From: Sphingomonas sp. R-74633
GTDB taxonomy: Bacteria; Pseudomonadota; Alphaproteobacteria; Sphingomonadales; Sphingomonadaceae
Direction of reading: 5' to 3'
NCBI RefSeq assembly: GCF_013416555.1
Contig: NZ_JACCFG010000001.1
Coordinates: forward strand, 992,001-1,056,000
DNA length: 64,000 nt
Positions 26,549 to 37,043 of the stretch are shown piece after piece (within the stretch, counting starts at the first letter, position 1; each line of letters opens with the position of its first letter). The translations under genes were made by a program, and so were the position numbers. Below the pieces are notes generated by a model. That model had not been told where the DNA came from. It worked only from the letters and a program-made list of their open reading frames with translations, and did not search any database.

Positions 26549-27832
26549 ATGACCCTTGCCCGCAAATCCCTCACCATCGGCATCGCCTCCGCGCTCGCGG
26601 TTGCGGGGCTGGGCGCCGTATGGGCGGAAGGCGACACCAAGGGCGGCGGCAGCGCCGTGCCGATCGACGCCTCGGGCAGCTTCGAAGTCTCGGGGGTCGA
26701 AGTTGATGTGAAGGGCAAGGACGCCGATTCTTCCCGCTACGGCGGCTGGCGGCTCGCGCAGCGCAAGGGCTGGGAGATGCTGTCGCGCAAGCTGACCGGC
26801 AAATCCTCGACCATGTCCGATTCGGCGCTCGATTCGATGGTCACCGGCATCGTCGTCGAGCAGGAGCAGATCGGCCCGACGCGCTACATCGCCCGCCTCA
26901 GCGTGTTGTTCGACCGCAGCAAGGCCGGGAGCATCCTCGGCGTTTCGGTCGCAGTGAACCAGTCGCCGCCGATGCTGATCGTGCCGCTGATGTATTCGGG
27001 CGGCTCGGGCCTGGTCTTCGAACGCGAGACCGCCTGGGCCAAGGCCTGGAACCGCTTCAAGAGCGGCGGCAGCACGCTCGACTATGTCCGCGTCCAGGGC
27101 AATGGCCCCGATTCGATGCTGCTCAATGCCGGACAGACGCTGCGCCGCGGCCGCAACTGGTGGCGCAGCGTGCTCGACCAGTACGGCGCTGCCGACGTCC
27201 TGATCGCCGAGGTCCAGCTGCGCCGCGAATATCCCGGCGGGCCGATTATCGGCATGTTCTCCGCGACGCACGGCCCCGATCGCCAGAAAATCGGCAGCTT
27301 CGCGCTGCGCGTCGACAGCGGCGATTCGCTCGATGCGCTGATGGACGCCGGCGTCCAGCGGCTCGACAAGGCCTATCGCGAGGCGCTCGCGCTCGGCCAG
27401 CTCAACACCGACCGGCTGCTCGCCACGCGCCCGCCCGGCGCCAAGGTCGAGGAAAAGCCCACCGACGAGGCGACTGACGAAGCCACGCCGACGCCCGAGG
27501 CGACGGCGGCGGCGACGGGCAACGGGGTCAATATCCAGTTCGACACGCCCAATGTCGGCTCGGTCAATGCCGGCGAAGCGGCGCTGCGCGGGATTCCGGG
27601 CGTGCGCTCAGCGATCACGTCCAGCCTTGCGCTCGGCGGCATCTCGGTGATGCGCGTTACCTATGACGGCGCGATCCCGGGGCTGCGCGCCCAGCTCGAG
27701 GCGCGCGGCTGGAGCGTGCAGGAGGGGGCAGGGGTGCTGCGCATCCGCCGTCCGGGTGGAAGCGGCGGTGCCCCGCAGCAACCGATACCGGCGCCGACCG
27801 CCACGGCCACGGCAGCTCCGAACGGCGGATGA
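26549..27832 (+). CDS. DUF2066-type secreted protein with a ferredoxin-like C-terminal domain
   Basis: 427 residues with signal peptide (1-26). The central part (70-290) follows the DUF2066 pattern: GGWRLAQRKGWEMLSRKLTG, YIARLSVLFDRSKAGSILG, and a later helical segment LMDAGVQRLDKAYREAL. After a Thr/Pro/Ala-rich linker (about 300-325), GNGVNIQFDTPNVGSVNAGEAALRGIPGVRSA in sequence and RAQLEARGWSVQEGAGVLRI suggest a heavy-metal-associated-like beta-alpha-beta domain without the CxxC metal site. Periplasmic. Function unknown. Overlaps hdaA by 4 bases. Confidence 0.78.
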   Translation: MTLARKSLTIGIASALAVAGLGAVWAEGDTKGGGSAVPIDASGSFEVSGVEVDVKGKDADSSRYGGWRLAQRKGWEMLSRKLTGKSSTMSDSALDSMVTGIVVEQEQIGPTRYIARLSVLFDRSKAGSILGVSVAVNQSPPMLIVPLMYSGGSGLVFERETAWAKAWNRFKSGGSTLDYVRVQGNGPDSMLLNAGQTLRRGRNWWRSVLDQYGAADVLIAEVQLRREYPGGPIIGMFSATHGPDRQKIGSFALRVDSGDSLDALMDAGVQRLDKAYREALALGQLNTDRLLATRPPGAKVEEKPTDEATDEATPTPEATAAATGNGVNIQFDTPNVGSVNAGEAALRGIPGVRSAITSSLALGGISVMRVTYDGAIPGLRAQLEARGWSVQEGAGVLRIRRPGGSGGAPQQPIPAPTATATAAPNGG

Positions 27833-28434
27833 CGCAGCTCCGCCTGCCGCTTGGACTGCCAGAGGCGCGCGAGACGGAATTCCTGGTCAGCGACTCCAAT
27901 TCCCGCGCCGTCCACCAGCTCGAACATTGGGGCACCTGGCCCGTCATGTCGGCGCTGCTGATCGGCCCGCGCAAGTCCGGCCGTAGCCTGCTCGGCCGCA
28001 TCTTCGCGGCGAAGACCGGCGCGCGGATCTTCGACGATGCCGATCTGGGCAAGGAGACCGAGGTCTTCCACGCCTGGAACCAGGCCCAGGCCGATCACCG
28101 CCCGCTGCTGATCATCGCGCAGGCCGCGCCGCCGACCTGGGCAGTGAAGCTGCCCGACCTCAAGTCACGCCTCGCCGCCTCGCCGCTGCTCGAGATCGGC
28201 CCGCCCGATGACGAACTCATCCCGCAGCTGCTCGAACGCGCCTTCGAGCGGCATCTGCTCCACGCCAAGCCCGATGTGATCACCTGGATCGCCCGGCGCG
28301 TGGAGCGCAGCCATATCGCGATCCTGCGCGTTGCCGATGCACTGGAACTGGAGGCGGGGAAACGCTTGTCGATCCCGGCGGTGCGCGCCACATTGGCGGC
28401 GGCTGGTCTCATAACCGAAACGGACGGCGATTAA
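27829..28434 (+). CDS. hdaA: HdaA, DnaA-related replication regulator
   Basis: 201 residues, the AAA+ core of DnaA without the DNA-binding domain. [20 protein letters not shown] at the N-terminus includes the clamp-binding-like motif QLRLPL. The Walker A is degenerate ([12 protein letters not shown]), as often in alphaproteobacterial HdaA. The C-terminal region [19 protein letters not shown] is typical. HdaA promotes ATP hydrolysis by DnaA with the sliding clamp, limiting re-initiation. Located between DUF2066 and ppk1, as in other sphingomonads. Confidence 0.87.
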   Translation: MTQLRLPLGLPEARETEFLVSDSNSRAVHQLEHWGTWPVMSALLIGPRKSGRSLLGRIFAAKTGARIFDDADLGKETEVFHAWNQAQADHRPLLIIAQAAPPTWAVKLPDLKSRLAASPLLEIGPPDDELIPQLLERAFERHLLHAKPDVITWIARRVERSHIAILRVADALELEAGKRLSIPAVRATLAAAGLITETDGD

Positions 28435-28439
28435 CGGCG

Positions 28440-30623
28440 ATGGCCAAGGCAGCGAAACAGCAGGCCGTCGAAGGGACCCAGATGACCGAATTGCCGGAGA
28501 CTAGCGTACGTTACTTCAATCGCGAGCTGAGCTGGCTCGCGTTCAACCGGCGGGTGATGGAAGAGGCGACCAACCCCGCCCATCCGCTGCTCGAGCGGCT
28601 GCGCTTCCTCTCGATCTCCGGCTCGAACTTCGACGAGTTCTTCATGGTCCGCGTGGCCGGTCTGATGGGCCAGCAGCTCCAGAAGGTAGAGGCGCGCTCG
28701 GTCGACGGGCTGACCCCGGACCAGCAGCTCATCGCGATCTCCGCCGAGGCAGAGATGCTGGCCGACAACCAGCAGAGCGTGTGGACCGAGATCCGCGCCG
28801 CGCTCGCCGAGACCGGCATCCATGTGCTCGACGCCAATGTGATCGAGGGCGAGACCGAAGCCTGGCTGGAAACCCATTTCCGCGAGCAGATCTTCCCGAT
28901 CCTCACCCCCCAGGCGCTCGATCCCGCGCACCCGTTCCCGTTCATCCCCAACCAGGGTTCGAGCGTGATCTTCGATCTGGTCCGCAAGTCGGACCGCGAG
29001 CCGGTGCGCGAGCTCGTCCTGCTGCCGACCGCGGTCAAGCGCTTCGTCCGCCTGCCCGGCACCCCGGCGCGCTATGTCGCGATCGAAGCAGTGCTCAAGC
29101 ATTTCTCGCATCTGCTCTTTCCCGGCTATGAATCGCGCGGCGCCGCGGCGTTCCGGGTGCTGCGCGACAGCGACATCGAGATCGAGGAAGAGGCCGAGGA
29201 TCTCGTCATGACCTTCCGCTCGGCGATCAAGCGCCGGCGGCGGGGCAGGGTGATCCGCCTCGAGATGGAAGAGAGCATCTCGCCCGAGCTGGAGGGCGTG
29301 CTCAAGGAAGAGCTGGGCGGCAGCGAGGCGCTGCTCACCGAAACCGGCGGCTTTCTCGGCATCGGTGACCTGGCGATCCTGGTCGACGAGGACCGGCCCG
29401 ACCTCAAGTTCACGCCCTTTTCCGCGCGCTTCCCCGAGCGGATCCGCGAATATGGCGGCGATTGCTTCGCGGCGATCAAGGCCAAGGACATCCTGGTCCA
29501 CCACCCCTATGAGAGCTTCGACGTCGTCATCTCCTTCCTCCAGCAGGCGGCGGCGGATCCGGATGTGGTGGCGATCAAGCAGACGCTCTACCGCGCCGGC
29601 AAGCAGCCCGCGATCATCAACGCGCTGATCGCCGCGGCCGAGGCTGGCAAGTCGGTCACTGCGGTGGTCGAACTGAAGGCCCGGTTCGACGAGGAGCAGA
29701 ACCTCTATTGGGCGACAGCGCTCGAGCGGGCCGGCGTACAGGTCGTCTATGGCTTCATCGACTGGAAGACCCATGCCAAGGTCTCGATGGTCGTGCGGCG
29801 CGAGGGCAATGCCTATCGCACCTATTGCCACTTCGGCACCGGCAATTACCACCCGATCACCGCGCGCATCTATACCGATCTCAGCTTCTTCACCGCCGAT
29901 CCGCGCATCGGCCGCGATGCGATGCAGATCTTCAACTATGTCACCGGCTATGTAGAGCCCGCCGGGCTTGAGCTGATCGGGATCAGCCCGCGCGATCTCA
30001 GGAACCGCCTGGTCGGCATGATCGATGACGAGATCGCGCATGTCCGCGCCGGGCGTCCGGGCGCCATCTGGGCGAAGATGAACTCGCTGGTCGACCCCGC
30101 GGTGATCGAGAAGCTCTACGAAGCGAGCAATGCCGGCGTGGAGATCGACCTGGTCATTCGCGGCATCTGCTGCCTCAGGCCGGGCGTTCCGGGCATGTCC
30201 GAGCATATCCGGGTCAAGTCGATCGTCGGGCGCTTCCTCGAGCATAGCCGCATCTGGGCGTTCGGCACCGGCAAGGCGCTGCCCAATGACGGCGCACGGC
30301 TGTTCATCTCCTCGGCCGACTGGATGCAGCGGAATTTCGATCGCCGCGTCGAGTTCATGCTGCCGATCCTCAACAAGACGGTGCACGCCCAGATCCTCGA
30401 CCAGGTGATGGTGGCGAACCTGCTCGACAATGAGCAGAGCTGGCTGCTGCAGAGCGACGGCCATTATACCCGCACTGCGCCGGGCGAAGACGGCGCGTTC
30501 AACCTGCACCGCTATTTCATGACCAATCCGTCGCTTTCGGGCCGCGGCGCCGCGCTCGATGCACGCAAGCCGGTTCCCAAGCTCCAGTTGAAGCGCAAGA
30601 CAAGGGCCAGGGCCAAGGCATGA
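28440..30623 (+). CDS. ppk1: polyphosphate kinase 1
   Basis: 727 residues, full PPK1 length. Reversibly polymerises the ATP gamma-phosphate into polyphosphate. N-terminal domain: [19 protein letters not shown] and [16 protein letters not shown]. The catalytic head has [14 protein letters not shown] (phosphorylated His region), [10 protein letters not shown], and [11 protein letters not shown] with the second active-site His. An alternative ATG at 28482 removes 14 residues. Five bases after hdaA; overlaps ppx by 4 bases (ATGA), pairing synthesis and degradation. Confidence 0.96.
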   Translation: MAKAAKQQAVEGTQMTELPETSVRYFNRELSWLAFNRRVMEEATNPAHPLLERLRFLSISGSNFDEFFMVRVAGLMGQQLQKVEARSVDGLTPDQQLIAISAEAEMLADNQQSVWTEIRAALAETGIHVLDANVIEGETEAWLETHFREQIFPILTPQALDPAHPFPFIPNQGSSVIFDLVRKSDREPVRELVLLPTAVKRFVRLPGTPARYVAIEAVLKHFSHLLFPGYESRGAAAFRVLRDSDIEIEEEAEDLVMTFRSAIKRRRRGRVIRLEMEESISPELEGVLKEELGGSEALLTETGGFLGIGDLAILVDEDRPDLKFTPFSARFPERIREYGGDCFAAIKAKDILVHHPYESFDVVISFLQQAAADPDVVAIKQTLYRAGKQPAIINALIAAAEAGKSVTAVVELKARFDEEQNLYWATALERAGVQVVYGFIDWKTHAKVSMVVRREGNAYRTYCHFGTGNYHPITARIYTDLSFFTADPRIGRDAMQIFNYVTGYVEPAGLELIGISPRDLRNRLVGMIDDEIAHVRAGRPGAIWAKMNSLVDPAVIEKLYEASNAGVEIDLVIRGICCLRPGVPGMSEHIRVKSIVGRFLEHSRIWAFGTGKALPNDGARLFISSADWMQRNFDRRVEFMLPILNKTVHAQILDQVMVANLLDNEQSWLLQSDGHYTRTAPGEDGAFNLHRYFMTNPSLSGRGAALDARKPVPKLQLKRKTRARAKA

Positions 30624-32119
30624 ACACGCTGATGTTCCGCAAGGCGCGCGCGAAGCCCCAGCCGATCGAGGATCGCACTGCGATCATCGACATCGGCTCA
30701 AATTCGGTGCGCCTCGTGGTCTATCAGGGGTCGGCACGGTTGCCGGCGACCTTGTTCAACGAGAAGGTGATGGCGGGCCTCGGCCGCGGGCTGGCCGAGA
30801 CCGGCGCGATCGAGGCGAGCAGCCTCGCCACCGCCCGCGCCGCGCTCGCCCGCTTCGCGACGCTCGCCCGCGAGATGCAGGTCGGCGAGCTGCGCACCGT
30901 CGCCACCGCCGCGGTGCGCGACGCCTCCAATGGCCGCGAGCTGACCGATGCGGCGCGCTCGCTCGGCCTCCAGGTCGAAATATTGTCGGGCGAGGAAGAG
31001 GCGACCGCCTCGGGTCTCGGCGTGCTCTCGGGCATCCCCGAGGCGGACGGCATTGTCGGCGATCTCGGCGGCGGCTCGCTCGAGCTGGTCCGCGTCGTCG
31101 CCGGCACGGTGACCGACCGGGTGTCGTTCCCGCTCGGCGTTCTCCGTCTCGCCGCGATCCGCGCGGGCGGCAAGGGCGCGCTTGAGCGCAAGGTGACCAA
31201 GCTGCTCGACGAGGCCGGCTGGAAGGGGCGAGGGAAGGGGCTGCCCTTCTATCTGGTCGGCGGCTCGTGGCGCAGCCTTGCCCGGCTCGACATGCATCTG
31301 AAGCATTATCCGCTGCCGATCGCGCACCAATATCCGATCGCGGTGCCGCGCATTGCCGAGCTGGCCAGCTCGATCGCGGTGATGCCCAAGTCCGATCTCA
31401 AGGCGATCCCGAACCTGTCCAGCGCTCGCGCTGGATCGCTGGAAGATGCCGCGGTGCTGCTCGGCCATGTCCTCAAGCAGCTCGGCAGCAGCGGCACGAT
31501 TGTCTCGGCCTATGGCCTGCGCGAGGGGCTGCTCTACCAGCGCCTGACTCCCGAGGTGCGCCAGGAGGACCCGCTGATTGCCGCCACCCGCGACGAAGGC
31601 GAGCGGCTGGGGCGCTTCCCCGAGCATGGCGACCTGCTCGATGCGTGGATCGCCCCGCTCTTCGCCGGCGAGCCGCCCGAACTCGCGCGTCTGCGCCATG
31701 CGGCCTGCCAGCTGGTGGACGTGGGCTGGCACGCCAACCCCGAATTCCGCGCCGAGCGCGGACTCGACGCGGCGCTGCACGGCAATTGGGTCGCGATCGA
31801 TTCGAACGGCCGCGCCGCGATGGGCCAGGCGCTCTACACCGCGCTGGGCGGCGGGCTCGACACGCCGGCGCCGCTGCACCAGCTTGCCGATGACGATACC
31901 TTGTGGCGCGCCAAGCTCTGGGGCCTCGCCATCCGCCTCGGCCAGCGCCTGTCGGGCGGCGTCGCCGCGCCGATCAAGCGCTCCGAGCTGCACATCGACG
32001 AGGAGTCACTCGCGCTGGTCCTCGATCCCGCGGACGAGGCGCTGTACGGCGAAGCGGTCGAGAAGCGCCACAAGGCGTTGGCCGCAGCCTTTGCCCGGCA
32101 GCCCGTGCTCGAGGTTTAG
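30620..32119 (+). CDS. ppx: exopolyphosphatase / Ppx-GppA family phosphatase
   Basis: 499 residues. Releases terminal phosphate from polyphosphate or acts on pppGpp. [16 protein letters not shown] is the first phosphate motif of the actin-like ATPase fold, [12 protein letters not shown] follows, then [18 protein letters not shown] and [13 protein letters not shown]. The C-terminal half holds the helical HD-like region ([14 protein letters not shown], here [17 protein letters not shown]). The ATG lies in the ppk1 stop (ATGA), so the pair is co-translated. Confidence 0.94.
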   Translation: MNTLMFRKARAKPQPIEDRTAIIDIGSNSVRLVVYQGSARLPATLFNEKVMAGLGRGLAETGAIEASSLATARAALARFATLAREMQVGELRTVATAAVRDASNGRELTDAARSLGLQVEILSGEEEATASGLGVLSGIPEADGIVGDLGGGSLELVRVVAGTVTDRVSFPLGVLRLAAIRAGGKGALERKVTKLLDEAGWKGRGKGLPFYLVGGSWRSLARLDMHLKHYPLPIAHQYPIAVPRIAELASSIAVMPKSDLKAIPNLSSARAGSLEDAAVLLGHVLKQLGSSGTIVSAYGLREGLLYQRLTPEVRQEDPLIAATRDEGERLGRFPEHGDLLDAWIAPLFAGEPPELARLRHAACQLVDVGWHANPEFRAERGLDAALHGNWVAIDSNGRAAMGQALYTALGGGLDTPAPLHQLADDDTLWRAKLWGLAIRLGQRLSGGVAAPIKRSELHIDEESLALVLDPADEALYGEAVEKRHKALAAAFARQPVLEV

Positions 32120-32183
32120 TAACCTGGGGTTCATGTCGCTCCCGCAATGAAATTGCCTCCGGGTTGCGTAGGGAGGGGAGTTG

Positions 32184-33254
32184 ATGATCGATCGCCGCAT
32201 GCTGCTGCAGGGCAGCCTCGCCGCCGGGGTAACCGCGCTGGCGCCCGTTCCGGCCTGGGCCAAGGGCCATGCCGACGATCCCAAGATCGACGCCTTCGTT
32301 AAAGCCAATGGCTTTGCCGGCGCGATCGTCCGGGCCAAGGCGGGCAAGCCGGTCTACGCCCGCAATTTCGGGCTGGCGAACATCGCCGCGGCCAAGCCCG
32401 CGACCACCGACACCGTCTACGGCATCGCCTCGATCTCCAAATTCCTGACCACGGTGACGATCCTCAAGCTGGTCGAGGCCGGTAAGCTCGCGCTCGAAGC
32501 GCCGATCGCCACTTTGCTCCCCGGCTACCGCACCGACACCGGCGCCAAGGTGCAGCTCGCGCATCTTCTGTCGAACACCAGCGGCATTCCCAACGACTTC
32601 ATCCCCGCGCTCAAGACCGAGCCCGACCTGGTGACGCGTGACCTCGGCCCCGCCGAATCGGTCCGCCGCTTCGCCTCGGGCGACCTCGCCTTCGAGCCGG
32701 GCAGCAAGTTCGACTATGCGCTGACCAACTGGTTCATTGTCCTCGCGATCGTCGAGGCGGCCACCGCCAAGCCCTTCGAGCAGGCGATGCGCGAGATCAC
32801 GCTCGACCCGCTCGGCATGACGCACACCGGCTCGGTGGAGGGCGACGCGGCCTTATCCTATCGCACGGTCGAGCCGCCGGTGCTCTGGCCCAACCCGCGC
32901 GTGCCGGTGATGCTCGCCGGCGGCGGCTATTTCAGCACCGCGCCCGATCTGCTGCGCATCGGCCATGCCGTGTTCGACAAGGGTTTCGTGTCGCCCGCCT
33001 CGATCAAGGCGCTGCGCACCGTGCGCGTGCCCGACCAGGATTATTCGATCGGCGGCCGCGTGCGGACGATGACGATCGCCGGCAAGCCGGTCGAGGCGGC
33101 GTGGGAGACCGGCCGCACCGCGGGCTTCCGCACGCTGCTCGCGCATCGCTACGACACGCAGGAGAGCATCGTGCTGCTCAACAACACCGGCATTTCGCAA
33201 AAGACGATCGACCTGTTCGCCGACAGCCTGTTCGGCGCGGAGCCGCGGGCTTGA
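32184..33254 (+). CDS. exported serine hydrolase, beta-lactamase class C fold
   Basis: 356 residues from the ATG at 32184, with GGGAGGGGAG upstream (the preceding TTG is in frame but unneeded). Export signal MIDRRMLLQGSLAAGVTALA resembles a Tat signal (twin Arg). The catalytic SxxK is S83-I-S-K86, and the second motif is YALTNW rather than a canonical YxN, so it is more likely an esterase or D-alanyl peptidase than a beta-lactamase. LLSNTSGIPND and GRTAGFRTLLAHR complete the fold. Follows ppx on the same strand by 64 bases. Confidence 0.85.
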   Translation: MIDRRMLLQGSLAAGVTALAPVPAWAKGHADDPKIDAFVKANGFAGAIVRAKAGKPVYARNFGLANIAAAKPATTDTVYGIASISKFLTTVTILKLVEAGKLALEAPIATLLPGYRTDTGAKVQLAHLLSNTSGIPNDFIPALKTEPDLVTRDLGPAESVRRFASGDLAFEPGSKFDYALTNWFIVLAIVEAATAKPFEQAMREITLDPLGMTHTGSVEGDAALSYRTVEPPVLWPNPRVPVMLAGGGYFSTAPDLLRIGHAVFDKGFVSPASIKALRTVRVPDQDYSIGGRVRTMTIAGKPVEAAWETGRTAGFRTLLAHRYDTQESIVLLNNTGISQKTIDLFADSLFGAEPRA

Positions 33255-33268
33255 GGCATCAGTGGCTC

Positions 33269-33374
33269 CCTGATCCCCGGCGAAGGCCGGGGCCCAGTTG
33301 CAATGTTGTCCGAGAGGCGGCCGCGCCTAACCAGATTCGCTGATGCTGGGCCCCGGCCTTCGCCGGGGATCAGG
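33269..33374. repeat. paired inverted palindrome, family A
   Basis: Left arm 33269-33297 and right arm 33346-33374 are nearly perfect inverted copies; each contains CCCCGGCGAAGGCCGGGG or its complement CCCCGGCCTTCGCCGGGG, bounded by CCTGATC/GATCAGG and GGGCCCAG/CTGGGCCC. Lies between convergent genes (serine hydrolase and the I78 inhibitor). Other copies are at 38452-38535 and 62057-62137, and a single arm is at 36891-36910. REP/BIME-like; a terminator role is possible. Confidence 0.85.
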
Positions 33375-33393
33375 AAAGGGGCTGACGGCTAGC

Positions 33394-33681
33394 TCACCCG
33401 CAGCGCGCGGAGCCGATCTTGCCGTCGGTGCCGAGGTGCAGGTTGAGCCGGTCCGCGCGGAATTCCATCGTCACGATCGCATTCGGCTCGAGCCAGCGCA
33501 CGACATTCGCGCCCGACAGCCGCTTGGCCTCGGCCTCGACTTCGGGGCTGCGCATCTTGCCGGTCAGCCCGTCCAGCTTGCTCGCATTGCACTCCACGCC
33601 GGGGATCAGCTCGGGCGGCGTCTTCGGCGCGCAGGCGCCCAGCAGGGCCAGCGCGGCGGCGGGGAGGGCAAGGCGGATCAT
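33394..33681 (-). CDS. I78-type peptidase inhibitor lipoprotein
   Basis: 95 residues. Lipobox LGAC at 14-17 predicts a lipoprotein. The mature part CNASKLDGLTGKMRSPEVEA followed by VVRWLEPNAIVTMEFRADRLNL, HLGTDGKIGSARCG matches the I78 (elastase inhibitor-like) family, small beta proteins that block serine proteases. The first and last Cys could form the conserved disulfide. Its start overlaps the end of rnd (ATGA), so it follows rnd on the same transcript. Confidence 0.85.
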   Translation of the reverse strand: MIRLALPAAALALLGACAPKTPPELIPGVECNASKLDGLTGKMRSPEVEAEAKRLSGANVVRWLEPNAIVTMEFRADRLNLHLGTDGKIGSARCG

Positions 33682-34853
33682 TCGGCGGGTTCCTCGGTAC
33701 GGGTCATCTTGAGCTTACCATTTTTCACGGTGAACCCCAGCTGACCCTCGACCAGGTTGAGCGCGTCGCGGCCGAACTGCTCGTAGCGCCAGCCCTCGAG
33801 AATCGCGAGCCCGTCGCGCACACCGGCCGCCAGCGATTCGAGGTCGTCCGAGCGCGCGAGCAGGCGCGGCGCGACGTTGATTTCCTTGGCGCGGATCTTG
33901 AGCAGCAGCTTGAGCAGGTCCGCCACCAGCGCGCCGTCCTTGCCGAGCGAAGGCTTGCGGTCGTCGCGCGGCGGCATCTCGTCGCCCGACATCGGGTTCG
34001 AGCCGTCCAGCGCCGCCATCAGCCGTCCGCCAATGTCATTGCCCGCCCAGGCCGCCGAAAGCCCGCGCACCTTGCCCAGGTCGCTCTGCTTGCGCGGCGG
34101 GTTGCCGGCGAGATCGGCGAGCGTCTCGTCCTTGACGATGCGGCCGCGCGGCAGGTCCTTGCCCTGCGCCTCGAGCTCGCGCCACCGCGCCAGCGCCTTG
34201 AGGCGGCCGAGCACTTCGGGCTTGCGGCTGGAGACACGCACGCGCTGCCAGGCCTCGTCGGGGTCATTGTGATAATTGTCGGGATCGGCGAGCCGCTCCA
34301 TCTCCTGGTCGAGCCAGGCGCCGCGGCCGGTCTTCTTGAGCTTCTCCAGCATGCGCGGGAAAATGTCGGAGAGGTGCGTCACGTCGCCGATCGCATATTC
34401 GATCTGGCGCTTGTCGAGCGGGCGGCGGCTCCAGTCGGTGAAGCGGGCGCCCTTGTCGATCGTGAAGCCCAGATAGGTATCGACCAGGTTCGAATAGCCG
34501 ATCTGCTCGCCCAGCCCGAGCGCCATCGCGGCCACCTGGGTGTCGAACAGCGGGTGGGGGGTCTTGCCGGTCAAATTGTAGACGATCTCGATGTCCTGCC
34601 CACCGGCATGGAATACCTTGAGCACGTCCTCATTGTTCACGAGCAGATCGAGCAGGGGAGTCATGTCGATTCCCCCCATCGGATCGATCGCCGCCGCCTC
34701 TTCGTCGTCGGCGATCTGGATCAGGCAAAGCTCCGGCCAATAGCTGTTTTCCCGCATGAACTCGGTGTCCACACAGATGTACGGCTTGTTGGCAAAGCGG
34801 GCGCAGAGATTAGCGAGGGAAGCGCTGTCTTCAATCAGACCATGGATATGCAT
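33678..34853 (-). CDS. rnd: ribonuclease D
   Basis: 391 residues from the ATG at 34853; a much longer frame through the antisense of aspS was rejected. 3'-5' exoribonuclease that trims tRNA precursors. DEDD catalytic residues: Asp29 and Glu31 in YICVDTEFMRENSYWPE, Asp in VFHAGGQDIEIV, and Tyr/Asp in QIEYAIGDVTHL. The C-terminal half contains HRDC-like helices (RLKALARWRELEAQGKDLPRG region). Divergent from aspS. Confidence 0.95.
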   Translation of the reverse strand: MHIHGLIEDSASLANLCARFANKPYICVDTEFMRENSYWPELCLIQIADDEEAAAIDPMGGIDMTPLLDLLVNNEDVLKVFHAGGQDIEIVYNLTGKTPHPLFDTQVAAMALGLGEQIGYSNLVDTYLGFTIDKGARFTDWSRRPLDKRQIEYAIGDVTHLSDIFPRMLEKLKKTGRGAWLDQEMERLADPDNYHNDPDEAWQRVRVSSRKPEVLGRLKALARWRELEAQGKDLPRGRIVKDETLADLAGNPPRKQSDLGKVRGLSAAWAGNDIGGRLMAALDGSNPMSGDEMPPRDDRKPSLGKDGALVADLLKLLLKIRAKEINVAPRLLARSDDLESLAAGVRDGLAILEGWRYEQFGRDALNLVEGQLGFTVKNGKLKMTRTEEPAE

Positions 34854-34949
34854 CTGAAGCCCATAGACTGGTCTTCGGGTTGACAAAAGAGGGTGGGAGG
34901 GGAAAGCGCACCCGATCCTTTTTTCACTCGCACAAAGTTGATGCTCACC

Positions 34950-36788
34950 ATGCACGCCTATCGCACGCACACCTGCGCCCAGCTCCGCGCCGCCGATGTC
35001 GGTCAGGAAGTCCGTATTTCGGGCTGGATCCACCGCACCCGCGAGCATGCGAACGTGCTGTTCGTCGATCTGCGCGACCATTATGGCATCACCCAGGTGG
35101 TGATCGAGACCAGCTCCGATCTCTTCCCGATCGTCGACAATGCCGGCCCCGAGTCGGTGATCACGGTCACGGGCAAAGTCTCGGCGCGCTCGGCCGAGAC
35201 GCTCAACCCCAAGCTCGACACCGGCGAGATCGAAGTGTTCCCGTCCGCGGTGGTCGTCCAGTCGCAGGCGGCGAAGCTGCCGCTCCCCGTGTTCGGCGAC
35301 AATGAATATCCCGAGGAGATCCGCCTGCGGAACCGCTTCCTCGATCTGCGCCGCGAGAAGGTCCACAAGAACATCATGCTGCGCTCCAGCGTGATCGCCT
35401 CGCTGCGCCGCCGGATGATCGACCAGGGCTTCACCGAGTTCCAGACGCCGATCCTCACGGCATCCTCGCCGGAGGGCGCCCGCGACTATCTCGTCCCGAG
35501 CCGCGTCCACCCGGGCAAGTTCTACGCGCTCCCGCAGGCGCCGCAGATGTTCAAGCAGCTGCTGATGGTCGCCGGCTTCGACAAATATTTCCAGATCGCG
35601 CCGTGCTTCCGCGACGAGGACGCGCGCGCCGATCGTTCGCCGGGCGAATTCTACCAGCTCGACTTCGAGATGAGCTACGTCACCCAGGACGACGTGTTCG
35701 CCGCGATCGAGCCCGTGTTGCACGGCGTGTTCGAGGAATTCGCCGACTGGGAGGGCATGGGCCGCACCGTCTCGGCGCTGCCGTTCAAGCGCATTCCCTA
35801 CAAGGAATCGATGGCCAAGTACGGCAACGACAAGCCGGACCTGCGCAACCCGCTGCTGATCACCGACGTCAGCGAGTTCTTCAAGGGCTCGGGCTTCGGC
35901 CGCTTCGCCTCGATCGTCGAGGGCGGCGACGTCGTCCGCGCCGTCGCCGCACCGAACACGCATGAGAAGAGCCGCAAGTTCTTCGACGACATGAACAGCT
36001 GGGCCCAGTCGGAAGGCTTCCCGGGCCTCGGCTATGCCACCCAGAAGGACGGCGTGTTCGGCGGCCCGATCGCCAACAACCACGGCCAGGATGGCATGAA
36101 GGCGATCGCCGACGCGATGGGCCTCGGCCCGAACGACGGCATCTTCTTCGCGGCGGGCAAGGAAGCCCAGGCTGCCAAGCTGGCCGGCCTGGCGCGCACC
36201 CGCGCCGCCGAGCAGCTCGACCTGATCGACAAGAAGCGCTTCGAATTCTGCTGGATCGTCGACTTCCCGATGTTCGAATATGACGAGGACGCCAAGAAGG
36301 TCGACTTCAGCCACAACCCCTTCTCGATGCCGCAGGGCGAGATGGAAGCGCTGCAGACCAAGGACCCGCTCGACATCCTCGCCTATCAGTATGACATCGT
36401 CTGCAACGGCATCGAGCTGTCGTCGGGCGCGATCCGGAACCACCGTCCCGAGATCATGTACAAGGCGTTCGAGATCGCCGGCTACACGCAGGACGACGTC
36501 GACACCAACTTCGCGGGCATGATCAACGCCTTCAAGTTCGGCGCCCCGCCGCATGGCGGCTCGGCCCCGGGCGTCGACCGCATCGTGATGCTGCTCGCCG
36601 ACGAGCCGAACATCCGCGAAGTGATCGTCTTCCCGATGACGCAGAAGGCCGAGGACCTGATGATGCAGGCGCCTTCGTTCGTCAGCGAGAAGCAGCTCAA
36701 GGAACTCAACATCCGCCTTGCGCCGCAGGTCGCGGCGGACCTCGCCAAGAAGGGCACCGACGGCATCGTCGATCCCGCGGCGGGCTGA
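34950..36788 (+). CDS. aspS: aspartate--tRNA ligase
   Basis: 612 residues from the ATG at 34950 (MHAYRTHTC, the usual sphingomonad-type start); ATG at 34941 is possible. Class II synthetase: N-terminal OB fold ([22 protein letters not shown] region), motif 2 [20 protein letters not shown], the bacterial GAD insertion (about 290-420), and motif 3 [19 protein letters not shown]. Charges tRNA-Asp, perhaps also tRNA-Asn in organisms using the transamidation route (not decidable here). A perfect TTGACA lies at 34880-34885, a possible -35 element, without a clear -10. Confidence 0.97.
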   Translation: MHAYRTHTCAQLRAADVGQEVRISGWIHRTREHANVLFVDLRDHYGITQVVIETSSDLFPIVDNAGPESVITVTGKVSARSAETLNPKLDTGEIEVFPSAVVVQSQAAKLPLPVFGDNEYPEEIRLRNRFLDLRREKVHKNIMLRSSVIASLRRRMIDQGFTEFQTPILTASSPEGARDYLVPSRVHPGKFYALPQAPQMFKQLLMVAGFDKYFQIAPCFRDEDARADRSPGEFYQLDFEMSYVTQDDVFAAIEPVLHGVFEEFADWEGMGRTVSALPFKRIPYKESMAKYGNDKPDLRNPLLITDVSEFFKGSGFGRFASIVEGGDVVRAVAAPNTHEKSRKFFDDMNSWAQSEGFPGLGYATQKDGVFGGPIANNHGQDGMKAIADAMGLGPNDGIFFAAGKEAQAAKLAGLARTRAAEQLDLIDKKRFEFCWIVDFPMFEYDEDAKKVDFSHNPFSMPQGEMEALQTKDPLDILAYQYDIVCNGIELSSGAIRNHRPEIMYKAFEIAGYTQDDVDTNFAGMINAFKFGAPPHGGSAPGVDRIVMLLADEPNIREVIVFPMTQKAEDLMMQAPSFVSEKQLKELNIRLAPQVAADLAKKGTDGIVDPAAG

Positions 36789-36795
36789 TTTCCCA

Positions 36796-36951
36796 ATTCC
36801 CCTCCCTGCAAGGGAGGGGCCAAGGGTGGGTTAGAAAAGGTCGGGCTCGATGCCCGGCCTTTTCTTTTTTCGCCACCCGCGGACCGAGCTCCCCCGGCCT
36901 TCGCCGGGGTGGCAACCCACCCCCAACCCCTCCCTTGCAGGGAGGGGAGTT
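36796..36951. repeat. nested palindromic cluster, family C, around the aspS terminator
   Basis: Outer arms at about 36796-36833 (CCCCTCCCTGCAAGGGAGGGG then GGGTGGGTT) and 36913-36951 (AACCCACCC, then CCCCTCCCTTGCAGGGAGGGG) are inverted to each other, and each is itself a hairpin. Between them lie the aspS terminator (36835-36870) and a lone family A arm at 36891-36910 (CCCCGGCCTTCGCCGGGG). The whole aspS-sdaA gap is therefore built from palindromes of two families. Confidence 0.8.
36835..36870 (+). terminator. intrinsic terminator of aspS
   Basis: AAAAGG-T-CGGGC, loop TCGAT, then GCCCG-G-CCTTTT followed by CTTTTTT. A strong GC stem with flanking A/T runs, 46 bases after the aspS stop; the A run on the left could let it work in both directions. 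Confidence 0.85.
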
Positions 36952-37043
36952 AGAAGTTGAAGTTATAAAACTTCAACGTACAGACATAAAACTACAACGC
37001 ATTTGAGCAATCCGGCCGCGAGAGCTGGGACGCAGGAGTAGAA

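Noticed and set aside
28431..30509. Long minus-strand frame antisense to ppk1
   Set aside because: The plus strand codes a complete PPK1 with all active-site motifs. The antisense product is Arg/Asp-rich without recognised motifs.
33678..36554. A single very long minus-strand reading frame covering rnd and the antisense of aspS
   Set aside because: Only the part from 34853 to 33678 matches RNase D. The rest is the antisense of aspS, has no family features, and arises from GC-rich codon bias.
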